Positions 1 through 5,209 of a DNA stretch of 24,335 nucleotides are shown in pieces. How positions within the stretch are numbered: position 1 is the first letter of the stretch; each line of letters begins with the position of its first letter. The notes under the pieces are model-generated. The model was not told where the DNA came from, ran no database searches, and saw only the letters and a list, made by a program, of their open reading frames with translations. The position numbers were made by a program, and so were the translations under genes. The DNA is taken from the IMG/VR virus record IMGVR_UViG_3300028027_000234, positions 1 through 24,335 of that record. The stretch is one strand, 5' to 3'. Source of the stretch: a virus.

Positions 1-60
1 TTCATTGTTTAATAAGTATACGTAATATTATAAAAAAACTCAATAGTTAAAAAAAATATT

Positions 61-267
61 TTAATATCTACCCGGTCTAAAGTATGGTGTGTATGTTCTA
101 CCACGTCTTGTTCTCTCTTGAAGATTCGGATGTTGTTTATAGTAATATTTTTTTGGATAGTTTTGATGTATCCATAATCTTCTTTCGTGAATAGATAATC
201 TAGTGGGTGTCATTATACATCCACTCATTGAAATAATCACAATCAATAATAAAATTAATTTTTTCAT
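61..267 (-). CDS. Small lipoprotein, unknown function
   Basis: A 68-residue protein. It starts with Lys-Lys and a hydrophobic stretch, then the lipobox SMSGC with the lipidated Cys at residue 17, so it should be cut by signal peptidase II and anchored to a membrane. The mature part is only about 51 residues, basic and rich in Tyr, Arg and His. It resembles in style the 14379-14594 lipoprotein (short, basic, Tyr-rich after the Cys). It lies just downstream of the tRNA-Glu gene on the same strand and has no promoter of its own that I can see, so it is probably co-transcribed with the tRNAs. No function can be assigned. Confidence 0.75.
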   Translation of the reverse strand: MKKLILLLIVIISMSGCIMTPTRLSIHERRLWIHQNYPKKYYYKQHPNLQERTRRGRTYTPYFRPGRY

Positions 268-282
268 ATTAATAATGTTTAG

Positions 283-354
283 TAGCCCTGCCGGGAGTCG
301 AACCCGACTTTCCAGGATGAAAACCTGGCGACCTAACCGATAGTCGACAGGGCC
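283..354 (-). tRNA. tRNA-Glu(UUC)
   Basis: Cloverleaf on the minus strand. Acceptor GGCCCTG pairs with CAGGGCT (one G-U), the anticodon loop carries TTC, the T loop is TTCGACT, and the discriminator is A. No encoded CCA. Last tRNA of the cluster in transcription order. Confidence 0.93.
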
Positions 355-429
355 AAAAATGATGTCTTTCCATCAGTCAACCACTTACAAACCGTTCCTT
401 GTTCGTCAATCCTCTTATGGCCGATTTTG

Positions 430-515
430 CGGAAGGAGTAGGATTCGAACCCACGGTACCTTTCAGTACAACAGTTTTCAAGACTGCCGCGATAGACCAA
501 CTCTGCCATCCTTCC
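430..515 (-). tRNA. tRNA-Ser(UGA)
   Basis: Class II tRNA of 86 nt. Acceptor GGAAGGA pairs with TCCTTCC, the anticodon loop CTTGAAA gives TGA, a long variable arm has a GTAC/GTAC stem, the T loop is canonical TTCGAAT, and the discriminator is G as expected for Ser. No encoded CCA. Confidence 0.93.
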
Positions 516-519
516 AATA

Positions 520-1149
520 TTATATCAAACTTTTCGTTTGTTTGTCGAACGTAAATCCCACATTACCCGCAACAACCACCCTATCTTTTGTTGAGTTGGG
601 TGCTGAATTTGGTACGTGATAAATGTTACCATCCATTATAACAATTTCTCCCTCTTTAGGAAGATACGAATAAATTTTATCTTCTAACCCTTTCACAAAT
701 AAAACACCATCATCACCTTCCAAATTGTCCGGCATTTGAAGATATATTACAAATGTGTAGTCAGGTCTAAAAACTTGTTGAGCTTCATTTAGTTCAACAT
801 GACTATGAAATTGTATTTCATTTTTTACTTTAAAATTGGTCTGTTTTGGTTTACCCGCTCTAACAATGTTAACCCACGTATCAACATACAAGTGATTAAA
901 ATTAACATTTTTTTCCTCGTACAATTCGGTACATTTTGAAATTGCTAAATCAATAACAGTATCCATTTTATGTTCAATCCATTTTTTATTTAAATCAATA
1001 TTCTTTTTATAAGCATATGCGTCCGTAAAATTAACTGGTGACGTTTCAACGATACGTTCACAAAGTTTAATAGATTCCGATTGTGTGTTAGACAAATCAA
1101 AAGTCGTTTTAACTAAATGTGTTTCGTCGTCAAATATTACTTTTTCCAT
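520..1149 (-). CDS. 2OG-Fe(II) oxygenase-like protein
   Basis: A 209-residue soluble protein resembling the phage-type 2-oxoglutarate/Fe(II)-dependent dioxygenases (double-stranded beta-helix). Visible signs are HSH at 115-117, a strand DYTFVIYLQMP at 130-140, an acidic turn followed by GVLFVKG, then EGEIVIMDGNIYHVPNS with His178 as the likely distal iron ligand, and Arg190 where the family binds the 2OG carboxylate. The acidic ligand of the usual HxD/E...H triad is not obvious, so substrate and even activity are uncertain. The family modifies proteins, nucleic acids or small molecules and is common in T4-like phages. It sits between tRNA-Ser and tRNA-Asp with a terminator-like hairpin just before its start. 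Confidence 0.65.
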   Translation of the reverse strand: MEKVIFDDETHLVKTTFDLSNTQSESIKLCERIVETSPVNFTDAYAYKKNIDLNKKWIEHKMDTVIDLAISKCTELYEEKNVNFNHLYVDTWVNIVRAGKPKQTNFKVKNEIQFHSHVELNEAQQVFRPDYTFVIYLQMPDNLEGDDGVLFVKGLEDKIYSYLPKEGEIVIMDGNIYHVPNSAPNSTKDRVVVAGNVGFTFDKQTKSLI

Positions 1150-1160
1150 TTTATTAATTT

Positions 1161-1189
1161 AAAAAACCCCCGATGAGATTATTTCGAGG
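1161..1189 (-). terminator. Terminator-like hairpin
   Basis: On the minus strand CCTCG pairs with CGGGG (one U-G) across a 12-base loop and is followed directly by six T. It would end transcripts coming from tRNA-Asp and the 1252-1356 element, just before the oxygenase gene. The stem is only five pairs, so termination may be partial. Confidence 0.45.
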
Positions 1190-1251
1190 TAGATATTCAC
1201 AGTTTTTCCTATTGAAAAACCCAACGCGTCTTACCGCTTAAAACGTCAAAC

Positions 1252-1356
1252 ATACTCGGTGGTTTTGTTACGACCATATTCCGAGACCCCCTCTTAAGGC
1301 CGTGGTAGGAGACAACCATAACATCTTGAAAGAACGTTACCAAACTTTCCGAGTAT
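1252..1356 (-). ncRNA. Structured element, possibly tRNA-like, next to tRNA-Asp
   Basis: A 105-base non-coding stretch bounded by a perfect 8-bp inverted repeat (ATACTCGG ... CCGAGTAT). Inside are a GAAAG/CTTTC hairpin whose loop contains GGTAA like a D loop, a TGGT/ACCA hairpin, and a CCT/AGG hairpin. It is GC-richer than the surrounding genes. The order recalls a class II tRNA, but I cannot place a 7-base anticodon loop or a normal T loop, so it may be a decayed tRNA or another structured RNA. It begins 14 bases downstream of tRNA-Asp in the same transcript. Confidence 0.35.
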
Positions 1357-1369
1357 CTCTCACTCGTTG

Positions 1370-1442
1370 CGGGACTGACGGGAGTTGAACCCGCTCCGTG
1401 CGCCGTGACAGGGCGACATCTTAACCGCTTGACCTCAATCCC
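1370..1442 (-). tRNA. tRNA-Asp(GUC)
   Basis: Acceptor GGGATTG pairs with CAGTCCC, the anticodon loop CTGTCAC gives GTC, the T arm GCGGG/CCCGT closes a TTCAACT loop, and the discriminator is G as expected for Asp. The outermost anticodon-stem pair is mismatched. No encoded CCA. Confidence 0.88.
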
Positions 1443-1631
1443 AAATAACAAGTTTTTTGTACCCTTCTGTACATCATAACCAATATATCTCTATAATGGT
1501 GGTTACATTTTCTCATTGGGTTAATTACTCCCCGATTATGGTAACTCTACCCTCACCATCCTACCTCGCGAGTCAGACGGAACTTTTGGGATTTATATAC
1601 CGTGGGGTTACACCACAGTCGTCACTTGTTG
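1443..1631. other. Non-coding gap with short inverted repeats
   Basis: Together with the tRNA-like element to 1702 this leaves over 300 bases without a protein gene. I see short hairpins (GTAC with GTAC at 1459-1472; GTGG/CCAC near 1602-1617 on the minus strand) and a GATGGTG/CACCATT pair at roughly tRNA spacing, but no fold good enough to call a tRNA. It may hold decayed tRNA genes. Confidence 0.3.
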
Positions 1632-1702
1632 TTGACTAAAAAGGATTCGAACCTTAAACCTGAGCTCCATTTACGGCCTCCGTGCCCCATACACCATAAT
1701 CA
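1632..1702 (-). other. tRNA-like element with a broken anticodon arm
   Basis: A 71-base element on the minus strand. TGATTAT pairs with TTAGTCA at six of seven positions at exact tRNA spacing, the discriminator is A, the T arm AAGG-TTCGAAT-CCTT is canonical, and a D-arm-like hairpin GTGT/GCAC has GGG in its loop. The middle does not fold into a five-pair stem with a seven-base loop, so no anticodon can be read. A second partial T-arm-like hairpin (1707-1724, eight-base loop) lies just upstream. Probably a decaying tRNA gene, less likely a functional tRNA mimic. Confidence 0.4.
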
Positions 1703-1726
1703 TTCCGATGGTTTCGAACCCATCAG

Positions 1727-1749
1727 TCTTAGAGTAATTAATTCTAAGA
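1727..1749. repeat. Inverted repeat, 7-bp arms
   Basis: TCTTAGA and TCTAAGA face each other across nine bases, forming a perfect hairpin just past the stop codon of the 57-residue gene. No T run follows on either strand, so it is more likely an RNA processing or stability hairpin than a terminator. Confidence 0.45.
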
Positions 1750-1756
1750 TTTATCT

Positions 1757-1930
1757 TTAGATTCTTGACTTTAATACGTCAAGTTCCTTTTTAATTCTTT
1801 TAATGTCAGAATCGGTAAGTGAAACTTTTGTATTAACACTTTTCTTTTCTGTTTTATTACCACTTTGTAATTGAGACTCCAATCTTTTAATTACATTCTC
1901 TTTTCTTGCTTTCTGTTCTAATGTTGCCAT
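1757..1930 (-). CDS. Small charged coiled-coil-like protein, unknown
   Basis: A 57-residue gene starting MATLEQKARK and ending VLKSRI. It is rich in Lys and Glu with heptad-like spacing of Leu and Ile at both ends (residues 4-22 and 38-57), separated by a Ser/Lys/Asn linker, so it is probably two short helices. It has its own promoter: TTTG-N20-TACCTTTA ends 13 bases before the ATG. That placement and the clean reading frame are the main reasons to believe it is expressed. No family is recognised. Confidence 0.65.
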   Translation of the reverse strand: MATLEQKARKENVIKRLESQLQSGNKTEKKSVNTKVSLTDSDIKRIKKELDVLKSRI

Positions 1931-1942
1931 ATACTTTTTTTA

Positions 1943-1974
1943 TAAAGGTACATAATAATTCACGGTATAACAAA
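1943..1974 (-). promoter_or_regulatory. Host-type promoter for the 57-residue gene
   Basis: On the minus strand TTTG (1971-1974), a 20-base spacer, then TACCTTTA (1943-1950). This matches the Bacteroidota housekeeping sigma consensus TTTG...TAnnTTTG in all but the last base. It sits directly after the short GIY-YIG gene and gives a leader of roughly ten bases. Confidence 0.6.
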
Positions 1975-2352
1975 TTATTTGGAATCTTTTTTTCTCTTTA
2001 TTTTTAAGGCTCGTTTTCCTGCAAACCTAAACTTCTTTTTATGTTCCTCGTTAACAAATCCACCCTCACCTCCAACTTTTAAATTAATACATAACTTATT
2101 ACTAACCACGTCCTCATTCACAATTTCCCTTTCTCTTTCTATTAGTGATTTCCTATTTGGTAAGAACTCTAATATCTCAAATTTGAACTTTTTTAAACCA
2201 TGTATTTTAATACTTCTTTTCAATTGAGTGCCACTTCCAATGTAACCATCATCTAAATTATCGGTTGAGTGCATCCCAATATAAAATTTTCCCGTTAATA
2301 CGTTTGTTGTTTTATAAATGAAATTATATTCCTTTTCTTTTTTCTTTTTCAT
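1975..2352 (-). CDS. GIY-YIG homing endonuclease, short copy
   Basis: A 125-residue GIY-YIG nuclease domain. FIYKTT (11-16) and YIGMH (24-28) are the two signature strands, followed by DGYIGSGTQLKRSI with the conserved Arg near 46 and an acidic IEREREIVNE segment near 71-80 carrying the likely catalytic Glu. It is a close paralogue of the upstream gene 2349-2975 over its whole length but stops after the nuclease domain plus a basic tail, lacking the NUMOD3-like DNA-binding region. Its ATG overlaps the upstream stop (ATGA), so the two are translationally coupled. Such genes spread by cutting alleles that lack them; here the setting is a tRNA cluster. Confidence 0.87.
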   Translation of the reverse strand: MKKKKEKEYNFIYKTTNVLTGKFYIGMHSTDNLDDGYIGSGTQLKRSIKIHGLKKFKFEILEFLPNRKSLIEREREIVNEDVVSNKLCINLKVGGEGGFVNEEHKKKFRFAGKRALKIKRKKDSK

Positions 2353-2975
2353 TTTTTCATTTTTCTACCTAATTTCCAACCTTCGGGTAGAACATCATCT
2401 TTCTTTATTTTTTTACTATCAATACCATCAGTTATCCAACATGTTCCAAATTGAGTGTTGTTTTCACCATAACACGTACCTTTTTTAAGGTCACTCATTT
2501 TCTTTTTAGTTTCTTCATTATGTTTTTTACCCGTCCAATCTAAATTAGGTCTAATTTTAATTAAAACTTTTTCTCGATATTCCATATCAGTTTTCATTCT
2601 TTCTCTATGAATATCGTGGAACATCATCCAAACTGACCTACCTCCAGCTGCGTGAAATTTCTTTCTATGTTCGTCGGTAGATAACCCACCACCTCCACCA
2701 TGTTGTAAATTCATTGAATTTGGGTCATTTAGTACTTCTTCATTTATTATATCTTTTTCTCTTTTTATTAACATTTCTTTACTCGGTAAAAATTCTAAAA
2801 TTTCAGTTTTAAAATTTTCTTTACCATGTTTATTAATAGAACGTTTTAATATTGTACCACTTCCAATATATCCATCATTAAGGTTATCGGTACAGTGCAT
2901 ACCATAATAATATTTTCCATTTATTAGGTTTGTTGTTTTATATATGTAATAATAGTGATATTTTTTTTCTGACAT
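2349..2975 (-). CDS. GIY-YIG homing endonuclease with NUMOD3-like domain
   Basis: A 208-residue free-standing endonuclease. The GIY-YIG domain spans about 6-95 (YYIYKT, YYYGMH, DGYIGSGT, Arg45, EKDIINEE). Residues 148-166 (TGKKHNEETKKKMSDLKKG) match the NUMOD3 helix-turn-helix-like DNA-binding motif, and the C-terminal part (GTCWITDG ... DDVLPEGWKLGR) is a second module seen in phage GIY-YIG proteins. No intron boundaries are visible, so it is probably a Seg-like free-standing gene, as in the T4 tRNA region. The first YIG Ile is Tyr here (YYYG), a mild change also tolerated in relatives. Confidence 0.9.
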   Translation of the reverse strand: MSEKKYHYYYIYKTTNLINGKYYYGMHCTDNLNDGYIGSGTILKRSINKHGKENFKTEILEFLPSKEMLIKREKDIINEEVLNDPNSMNLQHGGGGGLSTDEHRKKFHAAGGRSVWMMFHDIHRERMKTDMEYREKVLIKIRPNLDWTGKKHNEETKKKMSDLKKGTCYGENNTQFGTCWITDGIDSKKIKKDDVLPEGWKLGRKMKK

Positions 2976-3015
2976 TACTCATAATATACATATCATTTTT
3001 CATATAAAAAATAGT

Positions 3016-3087
3016 TGCGACGCTTCGGAATCGAACCGAATTAAGTTGGCTTATGAGACCAATGAAATACCTTACCTCCCGCCCGCA
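3016..3087 (-). tRNA. tRNA-Met(CAU), imperfect acceptor stem
   Basis: The anticodon arm TTGGT-CTCATAA-GCCAA gives CAT and the T arm TTCGG-TTCGATT-CCGAA is canonical. The acceptor ends pair only at the outer positions (GCGG with the 3' end GUCGC side); the inner three positions face G-G, C-C and G-G. It could be elongator or initiator Met, or Ile with lysidine at C34. Ends are accurate to one base. Confidence 0.75.
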
Positions 3088-3095
3088 ATATATGG

Positions 3096-3168
3096 GGTGT
3101 TTAATGGGATTTGAACCCATACTATCAGAACCACAATCTGACGTGCTAACCATTAACACTATAAACAC
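3096..3168 (-). tRNA. tRNA-His(GUG)
   Basis: Acceptor GTGTTTA pairs perfectly with TAAACAC, the anticodon loop ATTGTGG gives GTG, and the T arm is ATGGG-TTCAAAT-CCCAT. Position 73 is C as in tRNA-His. The base before position 1 is T, so the usual encoded G at -1 is missing. Confidence 0.9.
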
Positions 3169-3170
3169 AG

Positions 3171-3240
3171 AGGTCAATGTTGGAATCGAACCAACTCCGT
3201 TAGTTTTGCAGACTAACCGGCCTCCACGACCAAACTGACC
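3171..3240 (-). tRNA. tRNA-Cys(GCA)
   Basis: Acceptor GGTCAGT pairs with ATTGACC, the anticodon loop CTGCAAA gives GCA, the T arm is GTTGG-TTCGATT-CCAAC, and the discriminator is T, the Cys identity base. Only two bases separate it from the His gene. Confidence 0.93.
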
Positions 3241-3247
3241 TTATTTG

Positions 3248-3318
3248 AGGTCTCACAGGGATTCGAACCCCAATCATCTCGTCCGTAGCGAGACGTTTTT
3301 CCATTAAACTATGAAACC
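3248..3318 (-). tRNA. tRNA-Arg(ACG)
   Basis: Acceptor GGTTTCA pairs with TGAGACC, the anticodon arm TCTCG-CTACGGA-CGAGA gives ACG, and the T loop is TTCGAAT. A34 would need deamination to inosine by host TadA to read CGU, CGC and CGA. The discriminator is T, unusual for Arg. Confidence 0.9.
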
Positions 3319-3322
3319 ATTT

Positions 3323-3742
3323 TTATAAACAATTTTGCTTATATTTTTCCTCGGTACCAATTCTAATTGGAACGAACAACGCAAATCCGTCGTCATCCTC
3401 GAAATGGTTACACTTGTCTTCGTAGACATTCCCAAACTTTTCTCTATTATAGACAAAATCCTTTCCTGTCCATTTAGCAACAACCGCTCTTCTATGTTCA
3501 CCAACATAATATTCGCCTTCAACTAAGTCCTTTTTAGGGATTGCTCCGGCTTCAATTAATTTTGGAACATAATAATCCTTCCATTCCTGAATATCTACTT
3601 TTGGTAAATCAGGTACGTCCCTTGGGGTATTAATTTTTGGGAGATTTTCCCAATACTCTTTTACCCTTTTTTTTCTTTCTTCTCTTATTTGGATAAGTTG
3701 ACCTTCGGCCTTTAACTTAAATCCTTCTACATTGTTTTCCAT
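3323..3742 (-). CDS. Hypothetical protein, 139 aa
   Basis: A soluble protein of 139 residues that I do not recognise. Residues 1-35 are a charged helix (many Glu, Lys, Arg). A Pro-rich link follows (NTPRDVPDLPKVD), then a mixed region with Trp and Tyr and an acidic stretch NHFEDDDGF near 111-119 before the C-terminal strand ALFVPIRIG. No signal peptide or membrane segment. Its start overlaps the end of the 67-residue gene by 16 bases, so the two are probably expressed together, ahead of the tRNA-Arg to tRNA-Met group. Confidence 0.7.
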   Translation of the reverse strand: MENNVEGFKLKAEGQLIQIREERKKRVKEYWENLPKINTPRDVPDLPKVDIQEWKDYYVPKLIEAGAIPKKDLVEGEYYVGEHRRAVVAKWTGKDFVYNREKFGNVYEDKCNHFEDDDGFALFVPIRIGTEEKYKQNCL

Positions 3743-3930
3743 TGTGTTTTTCTATTATGTTTCCAAGATTTATATTCTCGGTATTTGTGGGAATAAATCG
3801 GTTTTCCATTTCCATGTCTTCCCCATACTTTATTGGGTGAACAATCATAATACCAACTGCCACTTCTTTTCTGACAGATGAAACAGTAATCCCATATCTG
3901 TTTCATTTTTTTTACCTTTTCTTCTTTCAT
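3727..3930 (-). CDS. Small basic protein with a CxxC, possibly zinc-binding
   Basis: A 67-residue basic protein. It has CFIC (residues 16-19) and a third Cys at about 30 with several His further on (GRHGNGKP, YSHKY, KHNR), compatible with a small zinc finger though the ligand set is not certain. Aromatic and basic residues dominate, which fits nucleic-acid binding. It starts four bases after a perfect 17-base palindrome (3935-3951) that may be an operator. Family not recognised. Confidence 0.65.
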   Translation of the reverse strand: MKEEKVKKMKQIWDYCFICQKRSGSWYYDCSPNKVWGRHGNGKPIYSHKYREYKSWKHNRKTQWKTM

Positions 3931-3934
3931 TTTA

Positions 3935-3951
3935 CATTAGTTTAACTAATG
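3935..3951. repeat. Perfect 17-base palindrome, possible operator
   Basis: CATTAGTT, one T, then AACTAATG. It lies immediately upstream of the ATG of the 67-residue gene, where a bound protein would block translation or transcription start. Its core TTAGTTTAACT recurs inverted at the imperfect palindrome 4425-4440. Confidence 0.45.
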
Positions 3952-3987
3952 CATATCATATTTCTTTTTCATAACTTTCAAATTTAG

Positions 3988-4058
3988 CACGGGTAGAGAG
4001 ATTCGAACTCCCATCGAGGGTTTTGGAGACCCGTATGCTGCCGTTGCACCATACCCGT
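3988..4058 (-). tRNA. tRNA-Trp(CCA)
   Basis: Acceptor ACGGGTA pairs perfectly with TACCCGT, the anticodon loop CTCCAAA gives CCA, the T loop is TTCGAAT, and the discriminator is G, the Trp identity base. Confidence 0.94.
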
Positions 4059-4064
4059 GTATTG

Positions 4065-4138
4065 TGACCCCGAATGGATTCGAACCATTGACTCCATCAT
4101 TAAAAGTGATGTGCTCTAACCAACTGAGCTACGAGGTC
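4065..4138 (-). tRNA. tRNA-Lys(UUU)
   Basis: Acceptor GACCTCG pairs with CGGGGTC, the D arm TAGCTCAGTTGG is canonical, the anticodon loop CTTTTAA gives TTT, the T arm is AATGG-TTCGAAT-CCATT, and the discriminator is A. Confidence 0.95.
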
Positions 4139-4144
4139 ATTATG

Positions 4145-4217
4145 TGGAGAAAGTTGGTTACGCTCCAACTCCTTCGGATTTTCAGTCCGACGCTTCTACT
4201 AAGTTAGCTTCTTCTCC
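4145..4217 (-). tRNA. tRNA-Phe(GAA) lacking canonical elbow bases
   Basis: Acceptor GGAGAAG pairs with TTTCTCC, the anticodon arm TCGGA-CTGAAAA-TCCGA gives GAA, and the T stem GTTGG/CCAAC is perfect, so the fold is clear. Yet the T loop is AGCGTAA instead of TTCRANN, the D loop has no GG pair, and position 8 is A rather than T. The G18G19 to T55C56 elbow contact therefore cannot form in the usual way. Confidence 0.85.
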
Positions 4218-4222
4218 TTATG

Positions 4223-4296
4223 TTGGAATAGATGGACTCGAACCATCGACATTCACCGTATCAGGATGACGCTCTAACCAACTGAGCTATATTCCA
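4223..4296 (-). tRNA. tRNA-Ile(GAU)
   Basis: Acceptor TGGAATA pairs perfectly with TATTCCA, the D arm TAGCTCAGTTGG is canonical, the anticodon loop CTGATAC gives GAT, the T arm is GATGG-TTCGAGT-CCATC, and the discriminator is A. Confidence 0.95.
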
Positions 4297-4302
4297 ATTC
4301 TG

Positions 4303-4372
4303 TGGACACGTTGGGAATCGAACCCATTCACTCTGATTGCAAATCAGGTGGTCTGCCATTGACATCCGGCCC
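4303..4372 (-). tRNA. tRNA-Ala(UGC), two acceptor mismatches
   Basis: The anticodon loop TTTGCAA gives TGC and the T loop is TTCGATT. The acceptor GGGCCGG faces CGTGTCC: the G3-U70 wobble pair that defines Ala is kept, but positions 5-68 and 6-67 are mismatched, as is the outer T-stem pair. The D arm is GTC/GAC. Confidence 0.78.
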
Positions 4373-4380
4373 ATAAACAA

Positions 4381-4412
4381 AAAACCTCGAGATTTTTAAG
4401 TCCCGAGGTTTT
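4381..4412. terminator. Hairpin terminator, usable on both strands
   Basis: AAAACCTCG pairs with CGAGGTTTT (nine pairs) across a 14-base loop, flanked by A on one side and T on the other. On the minus strand it lies between the 32-residue gene and the tRNAs, so it may act as a partial terminator or attenuator for the tRNA transcript. Confidence 0.65.
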
Positions 4413-4424
4413 CTAATATTTTAA

Positions 4425-4440
4425 GTTAAACTAATTTAAC
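4425..4440. repeat. Imperfect palindrome GTTAAA-CTAA-TTTAAC
   Basis: Six-base arms around CTAA, overlapping the stop codon of the 32-residue gene. It shares the 11-base core TTAGTTTAACT with the 3935-3951 palindrome in the opposite orientation. Confidence 0.35.
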
Positions 4441-4534
4441 CTACATCAGTATCATCGAGACATATAGACATACGAGTTTCATCCGCCCATTTTGAACAGA
4501 TTGTAAACGACATTGTATGTGTAAATTGTCTCAT
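4436..4534 (-). CDS. Micro-protein, 32 aa
   Basis: A 32-codon frame reading MRQFTHTMSFTIC and ending LDDTDVG. It is the first frame after a good host-type promoter (4563-4594), with its ATG about 29 bases past the -7 element, and a terminator-like hairpin follows. It could be a real micro-protein or a leader peptide controlling read-through into the tRNA cluster. Two Cys residues lie 12 apart. Nothing else is recognisable. Confidence 0.45.
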   Translation of the reverse strand: MRQFTHTMSFTICSKWADETRMSICLDDTDVG

Positions 4535-4562
4535 TGAATTTTTTTTAATTTCTTTCTTTTAA

Positions 4563-4594
4563 CAAAGATAACAATAAGTATCGAGAAAAACAAG
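4563..4594 (-). promoter_or_regulatory. Host-type promoter heading the tRNA region
   Basis: On the minus strand CTTG (4591-4594), a 20-base spacer, then TATCTTTG (4563-4570). The -7 element is a perfect TAnnTTTG and the spacer matches the other three minus-strand promoters exactly. It is divergent from the envelope operon starting at 4659. Confidence 0.65.
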
Positions 4595-4645
4595 AAAAGA
4601 CTGGTATTTTTTTTAAAAATTTACTATGCGAGTTGCCGGATTCTT

Positions 4646-4656
4646 GATATTTATTA
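4646..4656 (+). promoter_or_regulatory. GATATTTATTA motif, candidate late promoter
   Basis: Reads GATATTTATTA and ends two bases before the ATG at 4659. No TTTG lies 20 bases upstream. The same motif at the same two-base distance occurs before 14379 and 23846. If it is a -10 type element, the mRNA would be almost leaderless. Confidence 0.5.
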
Positions 4657-4658
4657 AT

Positions 4659-5198
4659 ATGACAAAAATAAAGAGATTAAATGTATCTCTACTGCCCTTG
4701 TTGTATCTTATCACATTTGCATTCTTTGTAGATGTGTTAAGACCAACAAAGGAGACCGAATCTGTGTATGTATCGGGTGTGGAGAATAAAATCAAGATAG
4801 GTAGACTTACGAACAACCGAAACTTGGCTTTTGGATGTAAAAACATCTTTCAGGAAATTTTACAAGATAAAGAATTCATCATCGTTGAGAGTCCCGAAAA
4901 CGCGGATTTAATTTTCCGTGCCGAAATTTTATACTTTGATGTAAACAGAACCAAAAGGAACATCTCAGTTTTCCATTCGGATGTTGAGGAGACTTTGGTT
5001 GTGATGAAAGGGTTTTTAACAGATAAGAACGGTAAAAAGATAAAGGAATCTGTTGCAGAGGAATCAAGTACTGAAATTTCAACATCAACTTTAATTACAG
5101 ATGAGGGTAGTGGGAAAATAAACCAACAAGCCCTTTCTTCCGCAATAAAGAAAACTTGTGAGTCACTAATAAATAAAACATTCTTAAATAAAAAATAA
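4659..5198 (+). CDS. CsgG-like envelope protein, first gene of the export operon
   Basis: A 179-residue protein with an N-terminal membrane segment (LLPLLYLITFAFFVDVL) that may be an uncleaved anchor or signal peptide. The exported part shows the order of a CsgG/TolB-N type alpha/beta domain: strand KIKIGRL, helix with CKNIFQEIL, strand EFIIVES, NADLIFRAEILYFDV, then TLVVMKGFLTDKNGKK and a final helix QALSSAIKKTCESLINKTF. The final helix matches in position the last helix of the clearer CsgG-like protein at 13598. An ATG at 4626 is in frame, but 4659 is preferred because the conserved motif sits at 4646-4656 and the first residues (MTKI) mirror those of 14379. Assignment to CsgG is by pattern only. 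Confidence 0.6.
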   Translation: MTKIKRLNVSLLPLLYLITFAFFVDVLRPTKETESVYVSGVENKIKIGRLTNNRNLAFGCKNIFQEILQDKEFIIVESPENADLIFRAEILYFDVNRTKRNISVFHSDVEETLVVMKGFLTDKNGKKIKESVAEESSTEISTSTLITDEGSGKINQQALSSAIKKTCESLINKTFLNKK

Positions 5199-5209
5199 AA
5201 ATAAATAAA

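Noticed and set aside
359-619. Plus-strand frame of 86 codons
   Set aside because: It runs antisense through the tRNA-Ser gene and the oxygenase end; composition and position show a shadow frame.
1209-1451. Minus-strand frame of 80 codons
   Set aside because: Its first part is the tRNA-Asp gene read as protein, and the rest coincides with the structured element at 1252-1356. No start signal or familiar domain.
1443-1631. Possible further tRNA genes or a group I intron in the tRNA region
   Set aside because: Some complementary arms lie at tRNA spacing, but no canonical T arm or anticodon arm could be placed, and no group I core sequences were recognised.
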